The notes under the pieces are model-generated. The model had not been told where the DNA came from. It was given only the letters and a program-made list of their open reading frames with translations, and did not search any database. Shown here one piece after another: positions 17,206 through 26,601 of a DNA stretch of 40,784 bases. This DNA comes from Ramlibacter sp. (lineage in GTDB: Bacteria > Pseudomonadota > Gammaproteobacteria > Burkholderiales > Burkholderiaceae_C), in assembly GCA_014376765.1 (NCBI GenBank), contig JACMQX010000303.1:1-40784 (forward strand), in the 5' to 3' direction. Made by a program: the position numbers and the translations under genes. Within the stretch, counting starts at the first letter, position 1; every line of letters starts with the position of its first letter.

Positions 17206-18270
17206 TCAGTTCACGACTTGCGCGAGCTCGCCCCTGGCGTATTGCGCCGCCACCACCTGCAGGTTGCGGCCCTTGATTTTGGGCGCCTGGCCTTCACAGC
17301 CAAACTCGATGTAGCGCTGCTTGCAGATTGCCCTGGCAGCTTCGCGTGCGGGCTTGAGCCATTCACGCGCGTCAAACTTCTCGGGGTTTTCAGCCAGAAA
17401 TTTGCGTACGGCCGCGGTCATGGCCAGGCGGATGTCGGTGTCGATGTTGATCTTGCGCACGCCGAACTTGATGGCGTGCTGGATCTCTTCCACGGGCACG
17501 CCGTAGGTTTCCTTCATGTTGCCGCCGTACTGGCGAATGATCGCCAGGAGCTCCTGCGGCACGCTGGACGAGCCGTGCATCACCAGGTGCGTGTTGGGAA
17601 TGCGGCGGTTGATTTCCTTGATCCGGTCAATCGCGAGGATGTCGCCGGTAGGCCGGCGGGTGAACTTGTAGGCGCCGTGGCTGGTGCCAATGGCAATGGC
17701 CAGCGCGTCGATCTGGGTGCGCTTGACGAAGTCGGCAGCCTGCTCCGGGTCGGTCAGCAGCTGCTCGCGCGTCATGGTGGCGTCGGTGCCGTGGCCGTCT
17801 TCCTTGTCGCCCTTCATGGTCTCCAGCGAACCGAGGCAGCCCAGCTCGCCTTCCACCGTGACGCCGACTTTGTGCGCCATCTCGGCAACCTTGCGGGTCA
17901 CCTCGACGTTGTAGTCGTAGCTGGCGATGGTTTTGCCGTCCGCTTCCAGGCTGCCGTCCATCATGACGGAGGAAAAGCCCAGGTCGATCGCGCCCTGGCA
18001 CACGCCGGGGCTCTGGCCGTGGTCCTGGTGCATCACCAGCGGGATGTGGGGGTACATCTCAACGGCCGCTTCAATCAGGTGCTTGATGAACGGCTCGCCG
18101 GCGTACTTGCGGGCGCCAGCGCTGGCCTGCAGGATCACGGGGGCACCGGTCTCATCAGCCGCCATCATGACGGCCTGCACCTGCTCCAGATTGTTGACGT
18201 TGAAAGCTGGAATGCCATAGCCCTGTTCGGCCGCATGATCCAGCAGCTCGCGCATTGAGACGAGTGCCAT
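17206..18270 (-). CDS. fba: Class II fructose-bisphosphate aldolase
   Basis: A 354-residue zinc-dependent aldolase interconverting fructose-1,6-bisphosphate with DHAP and glyceraldehyde-3-phosphate. HQDHG at 81-85 provides the catalytic Asp and a zinc His; VEGELGCLG (~138-146), the SHGAYKF phosphate loop and NIDTDIR near the C-terminus are also present. The length and sequence style match the CbbA/Fba group common in Burkholderiales, which serves both glycolysis and the Calvin cycle; no Calvin-cycle gene is nearby, so I favour glycolysis/gluconeogenesis. It stands between the alpha/beta-hydrolase lipoprotein and purC on the same strand. Confidence 0.95.
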   Translation of the reverse strand: MALVSMRELLDHAAEQGYGIPAFNVNNLEQVQAVMMAADETGAPVILQASAGARKYAGEPFIKHLIEAAVEMYPHIPLVMHQDHGQSPGVCQGAIDLGFSSVMMDGSLEADGKTIASYDYNVEVTRKVAEMAHKVGVTVEGELGCLGSLETMKGDKEDGHGTDATMTREQLLTDPEQAADFVKRTQIDALAIAIGTSHGAYKFTRRPTGDILAIDRIKEINRRIPNTHLVMHGSSSVPQELLAIIRQYGGNMKETYGVPVEEIQHAIKFGVRKINIDTDIRLAMTAAVRKFLAENPEKFDAREWLKPAREAARAICKQRYIEFGCEGQAPKIKGRNLQVVAAQYARGELAQVVN

Positions 18271-18327
18271 GGTAAAAAATCCCCAAGGGTTGGTTGATGG
18301 GTAACCGGGTGGTCACTGCGCAAGATT

Positions 18328-19176
18328 TTACTTGCCGCCCAGCCCCACAAACGCCAGCACGTCCTCCCGCACCGGCGCCAGGAACCTGAACGCGCCTGCC
18401 ATGGCGCCGATCAGCGTTACATGGTTCACGTTGTCGTAGCGCCTGACGGTGGTGTTGACGCCCGCCGCCTTGAGCCGGTTGCCCAGGCCCTCGGTGTTGC
18501 GCACCGGGTTCACCAGGCTGTCGCTGTTGGCGGCAATGAGCAGCGTGCGTGGCGCTTTGCCGTTGACGTAGTAAATCGGCTGCGACTCGCGGGGGGTATT
18601 GGGCCAGTTGAAGGCCGCCTGCGCACCGGGATTTTCAATCGGCAGGAAATCGTAGGGGCCGGCCATGCCGATGAAACCGGCCAGCCGCTCGCGCTGCGCA
18701 CCCAGCCAACGCGGGTCCAGCGCCAGCATCGAGGCGTTGTAGGCGCCGGCGCTGTGACCCATCACATAAATTTTTGAGGGGTCGCCGCCGAATTCCTTCG
18801 CATGCTCGAACACCCAGGCCATGGCCGCAACGTTGTCGTCCAGGAATTCGGGGTAATGCACCTCGGGCACCAGCCGGTAGTCCGGGACGATGGTGAGCGC
18901 CCCGCCTGCTGCCAGCGCCTCGCCGACGAAGCGGTAGCTGGCCCGCTCGCCCTTGTCCCAGTTGCCACCGTAGAAAAACACGATCACGGGTGCGCCACCG
19001 GCCGCTGTGTCCAGGGGCTGGTACACGTCCAGCTTCTGGCGCGGGCCGCTGCCGTAAGCAACGCCCTCCGTGCCCCGGTAACTGCTGCGCGACACCATGG
19101 CGTTGAGGGCGCTGGTGGGCGAGCAGCCGGACAGCAGGGCGCCAATGGCGGCAAATATTCCGGTGCGTTTGGCCAT
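18328..19176 (-). CDS. Alpha/beta-hydrolase lipoprotein (putative esterase)
   Basis: About 282 residues from ATG 19176. The signal peptide ends in a lipobox LLSGC (C18), implying a lipid-anchored envelope protein. FFYGGNW at 67-73 is the oxyanion loop, GHSAG at 140-144 holds the nucleophile S142, and a late Asp (NSDSLV) and His (NVNHVTLIG) complete a plausible triad. This is closest to the BD-FAE/carboxylesterase-type alpha/beta hydrolases. The substrate is unknown. Alternative in-frame starts at 19212 (ATG) and 19218 (TTG) exist, none with a strong RBS; 19176 gives the most compact signal peptide. It sits between pyk and fba, an odd location for an envelope esterase. Confidence 0.85.
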   Translation of the reverse strand: MAKRTGIFAAIGALLSGCSPTSALNAMVSRSSYRGTEGVAYGSGPRQKLDVYQPLDTAAGGAPVIVFFYGGNWDKGERASYRFVGEALAAGGALTIVPDYRLVPEVHYPEFLDDNVAAMAWVFEHAKEFGGDPSKIYVMGHSAGAYNASMLALDPRWLGAQRERLAGFIGMAGPYDFLPIENPGAQAAFNWPNTPRESQPIYYVNGKAPRTLLIAANSDSLVNPVRNTEGLGNRLKAAGVNTTVRRYDNVNHVTLIGAMAGAFRFLAPVREDVLAFVGLGGK

Positions 19177-19303
19177 ACAGATCGTCTCGTTGCTGGGTGT
19201 AAGTTGCTTCATCAACAAAGCATACGTTGCCGCGGCGCCGCCAGATTCACCTCACCGTGAGATTCACCCCGGAATGTATGTAGGAAGATTGCGCAATCCG
19301 GTC

Positions 19304-20740
19304 TTATTTTTCGACGACGCAGATCTTGAGCATGTTGGTGCCACCAGGCGCGCCCATCGGCTCCCCGCAGGTGATGGCGTACACATCCCCGGCCGACACG
19401 ATACCGCGCTTTTTGAGGTGGCCTTCGGCCTCGCGCAGCGCGGTGTCGCGGTCCACGCTCTGGTCCATCAGCAGCGGGCGCACATTGCGGTACAGCGCCA
19501 TCTTGCGCTGGGTCGACAGCTTGGGCGTGAGCGCGTAGATCGGGATGTGGATACGGTGGCGGCTCATCCACAAAGGGGTGGAGCCGGAATCGGTCAGCGC
19601 CACGATGGCCTTGCAGCCCAGGTGGTGGGCGGTGAACAGCGCGCCCATCGCGATGGACTGGTCGATGCGGTCAAAAGTCATGCCGGTGAAGTCGGCGTCC
19701 AGCTTCACGTCCTCGTGCTTTTCCGCCTCCGCGCAGATGTTCGCCATCTCGACGATGGTCTCCAGCGGGTACTTGCCTGCAGCGGTTTCGGCCGACAGCA
19801 TCACGGCGTCGGTGCCGTCGAGCACGGCGTTGGCCACGTCGCTGACCTCCGCGCGCGTGGGTACCGGGGCGGTGATCATCGACTCCATCATCTGGGTCGC
19901 CGTGATCACCACTTTGTCGAGCTCGCGCGCCATGCGGATCATGCGTTTTTGCAGCGCGGGCACCGCGGCGTTGCCGACCTCGACTGCGAGGTCGCCCCGG
20001 GCCACCATGATGCCGTCGCTGGCCCGGCAGATCGCTTCCAGATTGGGGATCGCCTCTGCCCGCTCGATCTTGGCGATCAGGCCCGGCTTGTGGCGGTATT
20101 CGGCCGCCGCCACATTGCACAGCTGGCGCGCCATTTCCATATCGGTCGCATTCTTGGGGAAGCTCACGGCCACGTAGTCGGCCTGGAAGCTCATCGCCGT
20201 GCGGATGTCTTCCATGTCCTTGGCTGTCAGGGCTGGCGCCGTCAGCCCGCCGCCTTGTTTGTTGATGCCCTTGTTGTTGGACAACTCGCCACCGAGCTTG
20301 ACGGTGGTGAGCACCTGCTCGCCCTTGACGGAGTCGACCGTCAGCACGATCAGGCCGTCGTTGAGCAGCAGCAGGTCGCCGGCCTTCACATCGCGCGGCA
20401 GTTCCTTGTAGTCCAGGCCCACGCCTTGCAGGTCGCCTGGCTCGACGCGTGAGGCGTCGAGGATGAACTTCATGCCCGGCTCCAGCATCACCTTGCCTTC
20501 TGCGAACTTGCCGACGCGGATCTTGGGGCCTTGCAGGTCGGCCATGATGGCGACCTCGCGGCCGGCGCGGGTTGCGGCCTCACGGACCAGCTTGGCGCGG
20601 TCGATATGGTCCTGCGCCTTGCCATGGCTGAAGTTCAGCCGCACCACGTTGACGCCGGCGCGGATCATCTGCTCCAGCAAAGCGGGGTCGCTGGAAGCAG
20701 GACCAAGGGTGGCGACGATTTTGGTGGCACGGCGTTGCAT
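19304..20740 (-). CDS. pyk: Pyruvate kinase
   Basis: A 478-residue enzyme converting phosphoenolpyruvate and ADP to pyruvate and ATP. Seen motifs: KIVATLGPAS (7-16), RLNFSHG (34-40), IAKIERAEA (222-230, catalytic Lys), GIMVARGDL (243-251) and ATQMMESM (281-288). Domain order A-B-A-C is complete to the C-terminal CVVEK. AGGAAT-type RBS (AGGAATCACC) immediately precedes the ATG. It follows pgk by 71 bases on the same strand, consistent with one glycolytic transcription unit. Confidence 0.96.
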   Translation of the reverse strand: MQRRATKIVATLGPASSDPALLEQMIRAGVNVVRLNFSHGKAQDHIDRAKLVREAATRAGREVAIMADLQGPKIRVGKFAEGKVMLEPGMKFILDASRVEPGDLQGVGLDYKELPRDVKAGDLLLLNDGLIVLTVDSVKGEQVLTTVKLGGELSNNKGINKQGGGLTAPALTAKDMEDIRTAMSFQADYVAVSFPKNATDMEMARQLCNVAAAEYRHKPGLIAKIERAEAIPNLEAICRASDGIMVARGDLAVEVGNAAVPALQKRMIRMARELDKVVITATQMMESMITAPVPTRAEVSDVANAVLDGTDAVMLSAETAAGKYPLETIVEMANICAEAEKHEDVKLDADFTGMTFDRIDQSIAMGALFTAHHLGCKAIVALTDSGSTPLWMSRHRIHIPIYALTPKLSTQRKMALYRNVRPLLMDQSVDRDTALREAEGHLKKRGIVSAGDVYAITCGEPMGAPGGTNMLKICVVEK

Positions 20741-20811
20741 GGTGATTCCTGTTTGTATGTAACTTAGTTTCCATTTTCACACGGACGAGTTACAAGCCGG
20801 TTACCACGCCG

Positions 20812-22014
20812 TCAGCCTGGCTGAACAGCCGCCCGTTTCTGCAGGATCTCGAACGCCGGCAGCGTCTTGCCCTCCAGCACTGCAAGGAAAGCACCGCCGC
20901 CGGTGGAGATGTAGTCCACCTGCTTTTCAATGCCGTACTTGGCAATGGCAGCCAGTGTGTCGCCGCCGCCGGCAATGCTGAATGCGCTGGACGCCGCGAT
21001 GGCCCGTGCGATGGTCTCGGTGCCGTGGGCAAAGGCATCAAACTCGAACACGCCCACGGGACCGTTCCACACGATGGTGCCAGCCGCCATGAGTTGCGCT
21101 GCGAGCTTGGCGGCGGTCTTCGGGCCGATGTCCAGAATGAGGTCGTCATCGGCCACATCGGTTGCGGCCTTGACGGTCGCCGGTGCGTCGGCCCCGAAGG
21201 ATTTGGCAGTCACCACATCCATTGGAATCGGCACCGCAGCGCCGCGCGCCTTCATCGCCTCAATGACGGCCCGCGCGTCTTCCAGCAGCGCCGCTTCAGC
21301 CAGACTTTTGCCGATGTTCAGCCCGGCAGCCAGCATGAAGGTGTTGGCAATGCCGCCGCCCACAATGAGCTGGTCCACATTGGCGGCCAGTGACTTGAGG
21401 ATGGTCAGCTTGGTGGACACCTTGGAGCCGGCCACGATGGCTACCAACGGGCGGCGCGGCGCATGCAGCGCGCGGGCAATGGCATCCATCTCGGCGGCCA
21501 GCAGCGGGCCGGCGCAGGCCGTCTTCGCGTACTCGGCAATGCCGTAGGTTGAGGCCTCGGCGCGGTGCGCGGTGCCAAAGGCGTCGTGCACAAAGATGTC
21601 GCACAGGGCCGCCATCTTCCTGGCAAGAGCCGGGTCGTTCTTTTTCTCGCCCTTGTTCAGGCGGCAGTTTTCCAGCAGCACGAACTGGCCGGGCTTCACG
21701 TCAACCCCGTCTACCCAGCTGGAGACCAGCTCTACCTTGCGCCCCATCAACTCGCCCAGGCGGACAGCCACTGGCGCCAGCGAGTCAGCGGGCCTGAACT
21801 CGCCCTCTATCGGGCGGCCCAGGTGGGAGGTCACCATCACGGCGGCGCCGGCGTCCAGCGCCATCTGGATGCAGGGGATGGACGCGCGGATGCGGGTGTC
21901 TTCAGTGATGCGGCCTGCTTCGTCCTGCGGCACGTTCAGGTCGGCGCGGATAAAGACTCGCTGCTGGCTGGCTTTGCCTTGGGCACAAAGATCGGAGAAG
22001 CGCAGGACGTTCAT
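20812..22014 (-). CDS. pgk: Phosphoglycerate kinase
   Basis: A 400-residue kinase interconverting 1,3-bisphosphoglycerate and 3-phosphoglycerate with ATP formation. RADLNVP (23-29) and SHLGRP (63-68) bind the substrate; GGGDT and the STGGGAF segment near the C-terminus are the usual nucleotide-side motifs. I start at ATG 22014 (MNVLRFSDL) because this matches the family N-terminus; the frame extends 13 codons further to an ATG at 22053 with unrelated sequence. Neither has a strong RBS. It is divergent from the lipoprotein gene at 22193. Confidence 0.95.
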   Translation of the reverse strand: MNVLRFSDLCAQGKASQQRVFIRADLNVPQDEAGRITEDTRIRASIPCIQMALDAGAAVMVTSHLGRPIEGEFRPADSLAPVAVRLGELMGRKVELVSSWVDGVDVKPGQFVLLENCRLNKGEKKNDPALARKMAALCDIFVHDAFGTAHRAEASTYGIAEYAKTACAGPLLAAEMDAIARALHAPRRPLVAIVAGSKVSTKLTILKSLAANVDQLIVGGGIANTFMLAAGLNIGKSLAEAALLEDARAVIEAMKARGAAVPIPMDVVTAKSFGADAPATVKAATDVADDDLILDIGPKTAAKLAAQLMAAGTIVWNGPVGVFEFDAFAHGTETIARAIAASSAFSIAGGGDTLAAIAKYGIEKQVDYISTGGGAFLAVLEGKTLPAFEILQKRAAVQPG

Positions 22015-22115
22015 GAAGGGGGGTTTGGTAAATAGGGAAAGCACGCAGTGCATGGGTTGGGTTGGGTTGGCGGGATTTTAGGCTGGTGCGCACCGATGCA
22101 AAAAAATTGCCCACG

Positions 22116-22146
22116 GCACGGAAAGTGCGTTCAAAATGTTCCGTGC
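22116..22146. promoter_or_regulatory. Perfect inverted repeat upstream of the surface lipoprotein gene
   Basis: GCACGGAA (22116-22123), 15-base spacer, TTCCGTGC (22139-22146). It lies 47 bases before the ATG at 22193 and in the divergent spacer with pgk. Centre-to-centre spacing is about two helical turns, so a dimeric regulator site is plausible; a leader hairpin is the alternative. Confidence 0.45.
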
Positions 22147-22192
22147 GGATTGGACGTCAGCCGCTCAATTCAAAGAACGAAGGGATCAATTT

Positions 22193-23746
22193 ATGAAAAA
22201 CCTGTCCTCAGTGGCTGCCCTGATGGCCTGCGTGGCGTTGATGGCCGGATGCGGCGGCGGCGGCAGCGGCAGCGGCGAGTCTGCGACGCCTTCCGCCTTC
22301 TTCAATCCCGTTCCCGGGGCTCCAGCGCCTGCGCCCGGTCCCGGTCCCGCTCCCGCCCCGGCACCGGTGGCGCCTGAGCTGCCACCACCCGTCCCGGAAC
22401 TTGCAGCGCCTTCAACCGTTGCGGGGTTGACGACGTTCTACCAAGTGGGTGCGAATGACGATGAGCGCAAAGGTTATTCCGTGCCCGGCGTCAGCCCCAA
22501 TTCGTGGGACTTGAATGAGGACATGTCGCTGGAAGACGGCGGTGTTGACCAGTTCGACGGAGCACTGGAACTTTCAGTCTCCAGCCTGCGCGGCGCTACA
22601 GCAACCTCCGGGTCATTCCCGAATGACCAGGTTTATTCCGAGTTGAAATTTCTCACGCCTGAATACGCTGGCGCTGCCGGCACCGCCGGAGCGGTCTTCA
22701 ATTCTTCAACGCCGACCTACGCCACGCTTTCCAATCGTCCAAACACCACGACTATTGCCTGGCTGACACCCTCCCAAGACAGCAGAATCCAGCAAACCGT
22801 AACCATTCCGTCTATGAATCCCGGCACGTTGACCTGGAACACCATCTCACGCGGTAGTGCGTCAGCCAGCCTTGGGAATTTCACCGGAGAGACCGCATTC
22901 TTCCGCGTGGTCTTGCGCAACTCTGCCGGTGCTATAACAGGCACGCTATTTGACGAACAAAATGGGAGCGTGATCACGGGTACCCGCGTCCACGCCGACC
23001 TGACTCCTTACGCGGGACAGACGCTCGCATTGTCTTTTGAGGCGCGCTCGACTTACAACCCCGACAACAGTAAATTCGGACCCGGCATTGACAACGTCTC
23101 ATTGCTGAACGGCGCCACACAACTCATCACCAACGGCACCTTTGAGGCAGGCGGTGCAGGTTGGACCGTCAACAAACCAGTAGCCAGCCAGAACGTCGCC
23201 TCGGGCACCCGCACTGTGGCCGAGCTGACGACGCAACGCTCCGTGTACGTACCACCAACCGAAAAGTGGGGCCGTTGGACGGACGCATTCACCAACCCGA
23301 CCGCTACGACGATCACATCCACCGTTTCTTATGCGACCAATCTGGGCTCTGACAATGCCGGCATTATTTATGCCACGCCGGGCACCGGTGGCAGGTCTGT
23401 CACAACTTGGGATGGCGACGCTGAAGATCGTGACATCGCCATGGTGTACGGCAACAATGCCGTGCCCCAGCCTTACACGAGTAACACTGGCCTGGGAGGT
23501 GGCGACGCAAGCGGTGATTTGTACTGGGCCTACAACATCACAGTGGCTCCGGGCGCTACGGTAACGATCGTGCAGTTCATCGTGCTGCCATCCAAGGTCA
23601 CCGGGCAAACGCCTGGCGCGACGATCTCCACACTGGCCACTGAAGCCGACGCCATCGCCCTGGACATCGTCAACAACTTCCGCAGCAACGTGAAGTACCG
23701 CAACGGCATGACGCAAAAGCAGATCGACACGATCTTCAACTTCTGA
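22193..23746 (+). CDS. Surface lipoprotein of unknown function with Pro/Ala linker
   Basis: 517 residues from ATG 22193 (AAGGGA lies about 8 bases upstream). The signal peptide has lipobox LMAGC (C20), followed by Gly/Ser and then a Pro-Ala-Gly linker (about 37-75), a typical spacer holding a domain away from the membrane. Beyond it: a beta-rich region with FRVVLRNSAGAI and LSFEARSTYN, then GIDNVSLLNG and NGTFEAGGAGWTVN, phrases resembling galactose-binding-like carbohydrate-binding modules of secreted proteins, then a ~200-residue domain ending in QKQIDTIFNF that I do not recognise. Its own terminator follows. No enzymatic motif is evident; adhesion or glycan binding is a guess. Confidence 0.8.
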   Translation: MKNLSSVAALMACVALMAGCGGGGSGSGESATPSAFFNPVPGAPAPAPGPGPAPAPAPVAPELPPPVPELAAPSTVAGLTTFYQVGANDDERKGYSVPGVSPNSWDLNEDMSLEDGGVDQFDGALELSVSSLRGATATSGSFPNDQVYSELKFLTPEYAGAAGTAGAVFNSSTPTYATLSNRPNTTTIAWLTPSQDSRIQQTVTIPSMNPGTLTWNTISRGSASASLGNFTGETAFFRVVLRNSAGAITGTLFDEQNGSVITGTRVHADLTPYAGQTLALSFEARSTYNPDNSKFGPGIDNVSLLNGATQLITNGTFEAGGAGWTVNKPVASQNVASGTRTVAELTTQRSVYVPPTEKWGRWTDAFTNPTATTITSTVSYATNLGSDNAGIIYATPGTGGRSVTTWDGDAEDRDIAMVYGNNAVPQPYTSNTGLGGGDASGDLYWAYNITVAPGATVTIVQFIVLPSKVTGQTPGATISTLATEADAIALDIVNNFRSNVKYRNGMTQKQIDTIFNF

Positions 23747-23770
23747 CGCTGCTTGCAGCAGAGGAATCAG

Positions 23771-23797
23771 AAAGAGGCGCTTCGGCGCCTCTTTTCA
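23771..23797 (+). terminator. Rho-independent terminator after the lipoprotein gene
   Basis: AAAGAGGCGC, TTCG tetraloop, GCGCCTCTTT, then TCATTT: a 10-bp stem with a stable UUCG loop and T-rich 3' side. It begins 25 bases after the stop at 23746. It also lies right beyond the convergent azlD stop (23799) and may serve both. Confidence 0.9.
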
Positions 23798-23798
23798 T

Positions 23799-24134
23799 TT
23801 ACCAGCCGAGCATCAAATGAAGCGGCAGGTAAACCGCCATCCCGGCCATGATGGTGACCAGCACGTCCCGCCGCCACCAGTACGCCAACGCCCCCACCAG
23901 CGCGCCAAAGATGCGCGCATCGGCCAGCGTACTGACCAGGTGGCCTTGTGACATCACCACCTCGGGCAACACCACTGCTGACAGCGCCGCGATCGGCGCG
24001 TACTGCAGGCCGCGCTGTGCCCAGTGCGGCAAGCTCCAGGGTTTGCTGGAGATGAAGAAGAAGCTGCGCGCAATGACCGTGACGCAGGCCAGGCCAGAGA
24101 TGACGCCCAGTGTCCAGAGATCCGTGTCGTTCAT
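23799..24134 (-). CDS. azlD: AzlD family branched-chain amino acid exporter subunit
   Basis: 111 residues with about four hydrophobic segments; the N-terminal MNDTDLWTLGVISGLACVTVIAR and the central ALSAVVLPEV are typical of AzlD. It is the small partner of AzlC in branched-chain amino acid efflux. I start at ATG 24134; the longer frame to 24227 overlaps the azlC coding sequence and has no family similarity. It follows azlC by 25 bases, which is the normal azlC-azlD order. Confidence 0.88.
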   Translation of the reverse strand: MNDTDLWTLGVISGLACVTVIARSFFFISSKPWSLPHWAQRGLQYAPIAALSAVVLPEVVMSQGHLVSTLADARIFGALVGALAYWWRRDVLVTIMAGMAVYLPLHLMLGW

Positions 24135-24159
24135 GTACGGCTCCAGATGTGGCGCAAGC

Positions 24160-24891
24160 TCATACCCGGCCTGCCTGCGGGTCCACCCGCTTTTCAATCG
24201 ACAGGCACAGCAGCACCGCCACGGCAATCGCCACCACGATGTTCAGCTTCAGCGGCAGGGAATACGCCACCACGGCTGCAATGGCCGCCACCGTCGCCGA
24301 AATGACCCGCAGCCGTGTGCTGGCCAGCGAACACAGGATGCCGACCAGGCACAAAATCCCGGCAAAGCCCAAGCCCCAACGCGTCGGGATGAAATTGGCC
24401 AGCACCACGCCCACGATGCTGGCGCTGACCCAACTGGCCCAGTTCAGAAAGCAGTTGCCCGCCAGGTAGGCCTCCTGCGCGCGGCGGCCTTCGGGCTGCG
24501 CCAGCGGATGGGGAAAGCGCTTGGTAAATAGCACGTAGGTGAGGTCGGCGGTGAGGTAGCCGTGCGTCATCCGCTCCCAGCGCGGCAGGTGCATCAGGTA
24601 AGGCCGCAGGTGCAGGCTGAACACCACAAAGCGCAGGTTGACGCAAAAGCCGGTGGCCAGGATCACCCACATGGGCGCACTTGCGACGATGAGCGGAATG
24701 GCGGCCAGCTGGGAGCTGCCGGCAAACACCAGCAGCGCCATGAGCAAGGACTCCAGCACGCTCATGCCCGACTTGACCATGGCCACACCGGTCATCAGGC
24801 CCCAGGCCGCGATGCCTGGCGCCTGCGGCCACATGTCCTTCATGCCCTGACGGAACTCGGCGTGGCTGTAATTGGCGCGGGACAGGAACAT
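24160..24891 (-). CDS. azlC: AzlC family branched-chain amino acid exporter
   Basis: 243 residues, strongly hydrophobic. The LysE-superfamily AzlC features are visible: GMKDMWPQAPG near the N-terminus, VFAGSSQLAAI in the second membrane segment and FCVNLRFVVFSLHLRPYL after it. The family exports leucine, isoleucine, valine or analogues together with AzlD. The ATG shares one base with the fmt stop (TGATG), so translation is probably coupled to fmt. Specificity cannot be told from sequence. Confidence 0.92.
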   Translation of the reverse strand: MFLSRANYSHAEFRQGMKDMWPQAPGIAAWGLMTGVAMVKSGMSVLESLLMALLVFAGSSQLAAIPLIVASAPMWVILATGFCVNLRFVVFSLHLRPYLMHLPRWERMTHGYLTADLTYVLFTKRFPHPLAQPEGRRAQEAYLAGNCFLNWASWVSASIVGVVLANFIPTRWGLGFAGILCLVGILCSLASTRLRVISATVAAIAAVVAYSLPLKLNIVVAIAVAVLLCLSIEKRVDPQAGRV

Positions 24892-25856
24892 CAGCCGCCC
24901 GGCGTTTCAAAGCGCATGCCGGGCTTGAGGTCAAAGCCCCGCAGGAAGTCAGCAACCTTCATTCGTTTTCCGCCGGGGCGCTGAACTTCAGTCACAGCGA
25001 CACAGCCGTCGTGCGCGGCAATGCTGAAGTCTTCCGCGTTGACGGCGAGCACGGTGCCGGCTGCCGCACCGTGCGTTAGCTCCTGCGCTAGCGCGGCCCA
25101 TACTTTGATAAGTTCACCATCGAGTTGTGTGGCGGCGCCAGGAAAAGGGTTGAATGCCCTGATCCGTTGCGCAATGAGGCTGGCTGGTTGATGCCAGTCG
25201 ATCGCAGCCTCATGCTTGTCGATCTTGTGTGCGTAAGTAACGCCTTCGGCGGGCTGTTGCACCGGCGCCAGGCTGCCCCGGACCGCCAGCTCCAGCGCCG
25301 CCACAATCATGCGGCCGCCCAACGCAGCCAGCTTGTCATGCAGGCTGCCTGTGGTGTCGGACGGGCTGATCGGCAGACGCTCTGTCAGCAGCATGTCGCC
25401 GGTGTCCAGCCCCGCGTCCATCTGCATGATGGTGATGCCCGTCTCGCTGTCGCCCGCTTCAATGGCGCGATGTATCGGCGCCGCGCCGCGCCAGCGCGGC
25501 AGCAACGAGGCATGAATGTTCAGGCAGCCACGCGGCGGCGCATCCAGCACCCACTGGGGCAGGATCAGTCCGTAGGCAGCCACCACCATGATCTCGGCCT
25601 GCGCCGACCCAATCGCCAGGCGTGCCTGCTGCGCATCGTCAGGGTATTTGCCATCCAGCCGCAAGCTGCGCGGCTGTGCCAGCGCCATACCTTTTTCTAC
25701 AGCAAACTGTTTGACGGGTGAGGTCTGCAACTTCATGCCGCGCCCGGCGGGCCGGTCGGGCTGGCTCAGCACCAGCGCTACCTCATGGCCGGCTGCATGC
25801 AAACTCTCCAGGGCCACACGGGCAAATTCCGGCGTACCGGCAAAAATGATGCGCAT
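24891..25856 (-). CDS. fmt: Methionyl-tRNA formyltransferase
   Basis: A 321-residue enzyme that formylates Met-tRNAfMet with 10-formyl-tetrahydrofolate. The N-terminal domain shows FAGTPEFA (5-12), [16 protein letters not shown] (113-128; catalytic N113 and H115) and LDTGD (150-154; catalytic D151). A C-terminal OB-like domain follows (~210-321). It lies 54 bases after def, the gene for the enzyme that removes the formyl group, which is the standard pairing. Unlike E. coli, rsmB does not follow; azlC-azlD do. Confidence 0.96.
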   Translation of the reverse strand: MRIIFAGTPEFARVALESLHAAGHEVALVLSQPDRPAGRGMKLQTSPVKQFAVEKGMALAQPRSLRLDGKYPDDAQQARLAIGSAQAEIMVVAAYGLILPQWVLDAPPRGCLNIHASLLPRWRGAAPIHRAIEAGDSETGITIMQMDAGLDTGDMLLTERLPISPSDTTGSLHDKLAALGGRMIVAALELAVRGSLAPVQQPAEGVTYAHKIDKHEAAIDWHQPASLIAQRIRAFNPFPGAATQLDGELIKVWAALAQELTHGAAAGTVLAVNAEDFSIAAHDGCVAVTEVQRPGGKRMKVADFLRGFDLKPGMRFETPGG

Positions 25857-25910
25857 GCCCAGAGTGTCGATGACTTTTGCGCCGCTATTTGCCGCACGCC
25901 GTTATGGCGC

Positions 25911-26420
25911 CTATTCGCGGTCTTCGCGCTGGAGCTTGAGCATCTTGGTCTTGATGCGGTTGCGCTTCAAGGGCGACAGGTATTCAACGAAGACCTTGCC
26001 CAGCAGGTGGTCCATCTCGTGCTGGATGCACACCGCCAACAGGCCATCGGCCTGCAGTGTCTGTTCCTTGCCGTCTGCGTCCAGCGCCCGCACCTTGATT
26101 GCGTCAGCCCGCTCCACGCCGTCGTAAATTCCGGGCACAGAGAGGCAGCCTTCCTCGTTCCGGTGCTTTTCCGGGCTGTACCAGGTGATCTCGGGATTGA
26201 TCAGGACCAGGGGGACGTTGCGCTCTTCGGACACATCAATAACGATGAGTTGCTCGTGCACATCGACCTGCGTGGCCGCCAGGCCAATGCCGGCGGCCTC
26301 ATACATGGTGTCGAGCATGTTGGCGATCAGGCCCTTCATGCGGGCGTCGACCGAGGCCACAGGTTTGGCCACGGTATGCAGTTTGGGATCGGGGTATCTG
26401 AGAATGGGGAGTGAAGCCAT
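25911..26420 (-). CDS. def: Peptide deformylase
   Basis: A 169-residue metalloenzyme removing the N-terminal formyl group from nascent proteins. All three family motifs are intact: GIGLAATQ (44-51), EGCLSVP (90-96; metal ligand C92) and QHEMDH (133-138; ligands H134 and H138, catalytic E135). Length is typical of type 1 deformylases. It is the first gene of def-fmt-azlC-azlD and is divergent from the LysM gene; the 181-base spacer 26421-26601 is AT-richer than its surroundings and must hold both promoters, but no clear -35/-10 pair stands out. Confidence 0.96.
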   Translation of the reverse strand: MASLPILRYPDPKLHTVAKPVASVDARMKGLIANMLDTMYEAAGIGLAATQVDVHEQLIVIDVSEERNVPLVLINPEITWYSPEKHRNEEGCLSVPGIYDGVERADAIKVRALDADGKEQTLQADGLLAVCIQHEMDHLLGKVFVEYLSPLKRNRIKTKMLKLQREDRE

Positions 26421-26601
26421 GAAAACTCACAAAAGGTGTCGCTATTTTCGCTACTTTTAACTTGTCGAACCTGAGCCAAAGGCAATAAACGTTGCCCAAT
26501 CAAGGGCTTGAGCGCAAAATCGACAGTGATTTATCAAGATTCCCGCCGGGTTGGAAGCCTCATTTTCAGGCTGCCCGGCATAGCCCCGGGGGGCATTCGA
26601 G

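Noticed and set aside
16279..18258. A 659-codon plus-strand open frame across purC and fba
   Set aside because: It spans two unmistakable genes on the other strand and has no recognisable domain; a GC-driven shadow.
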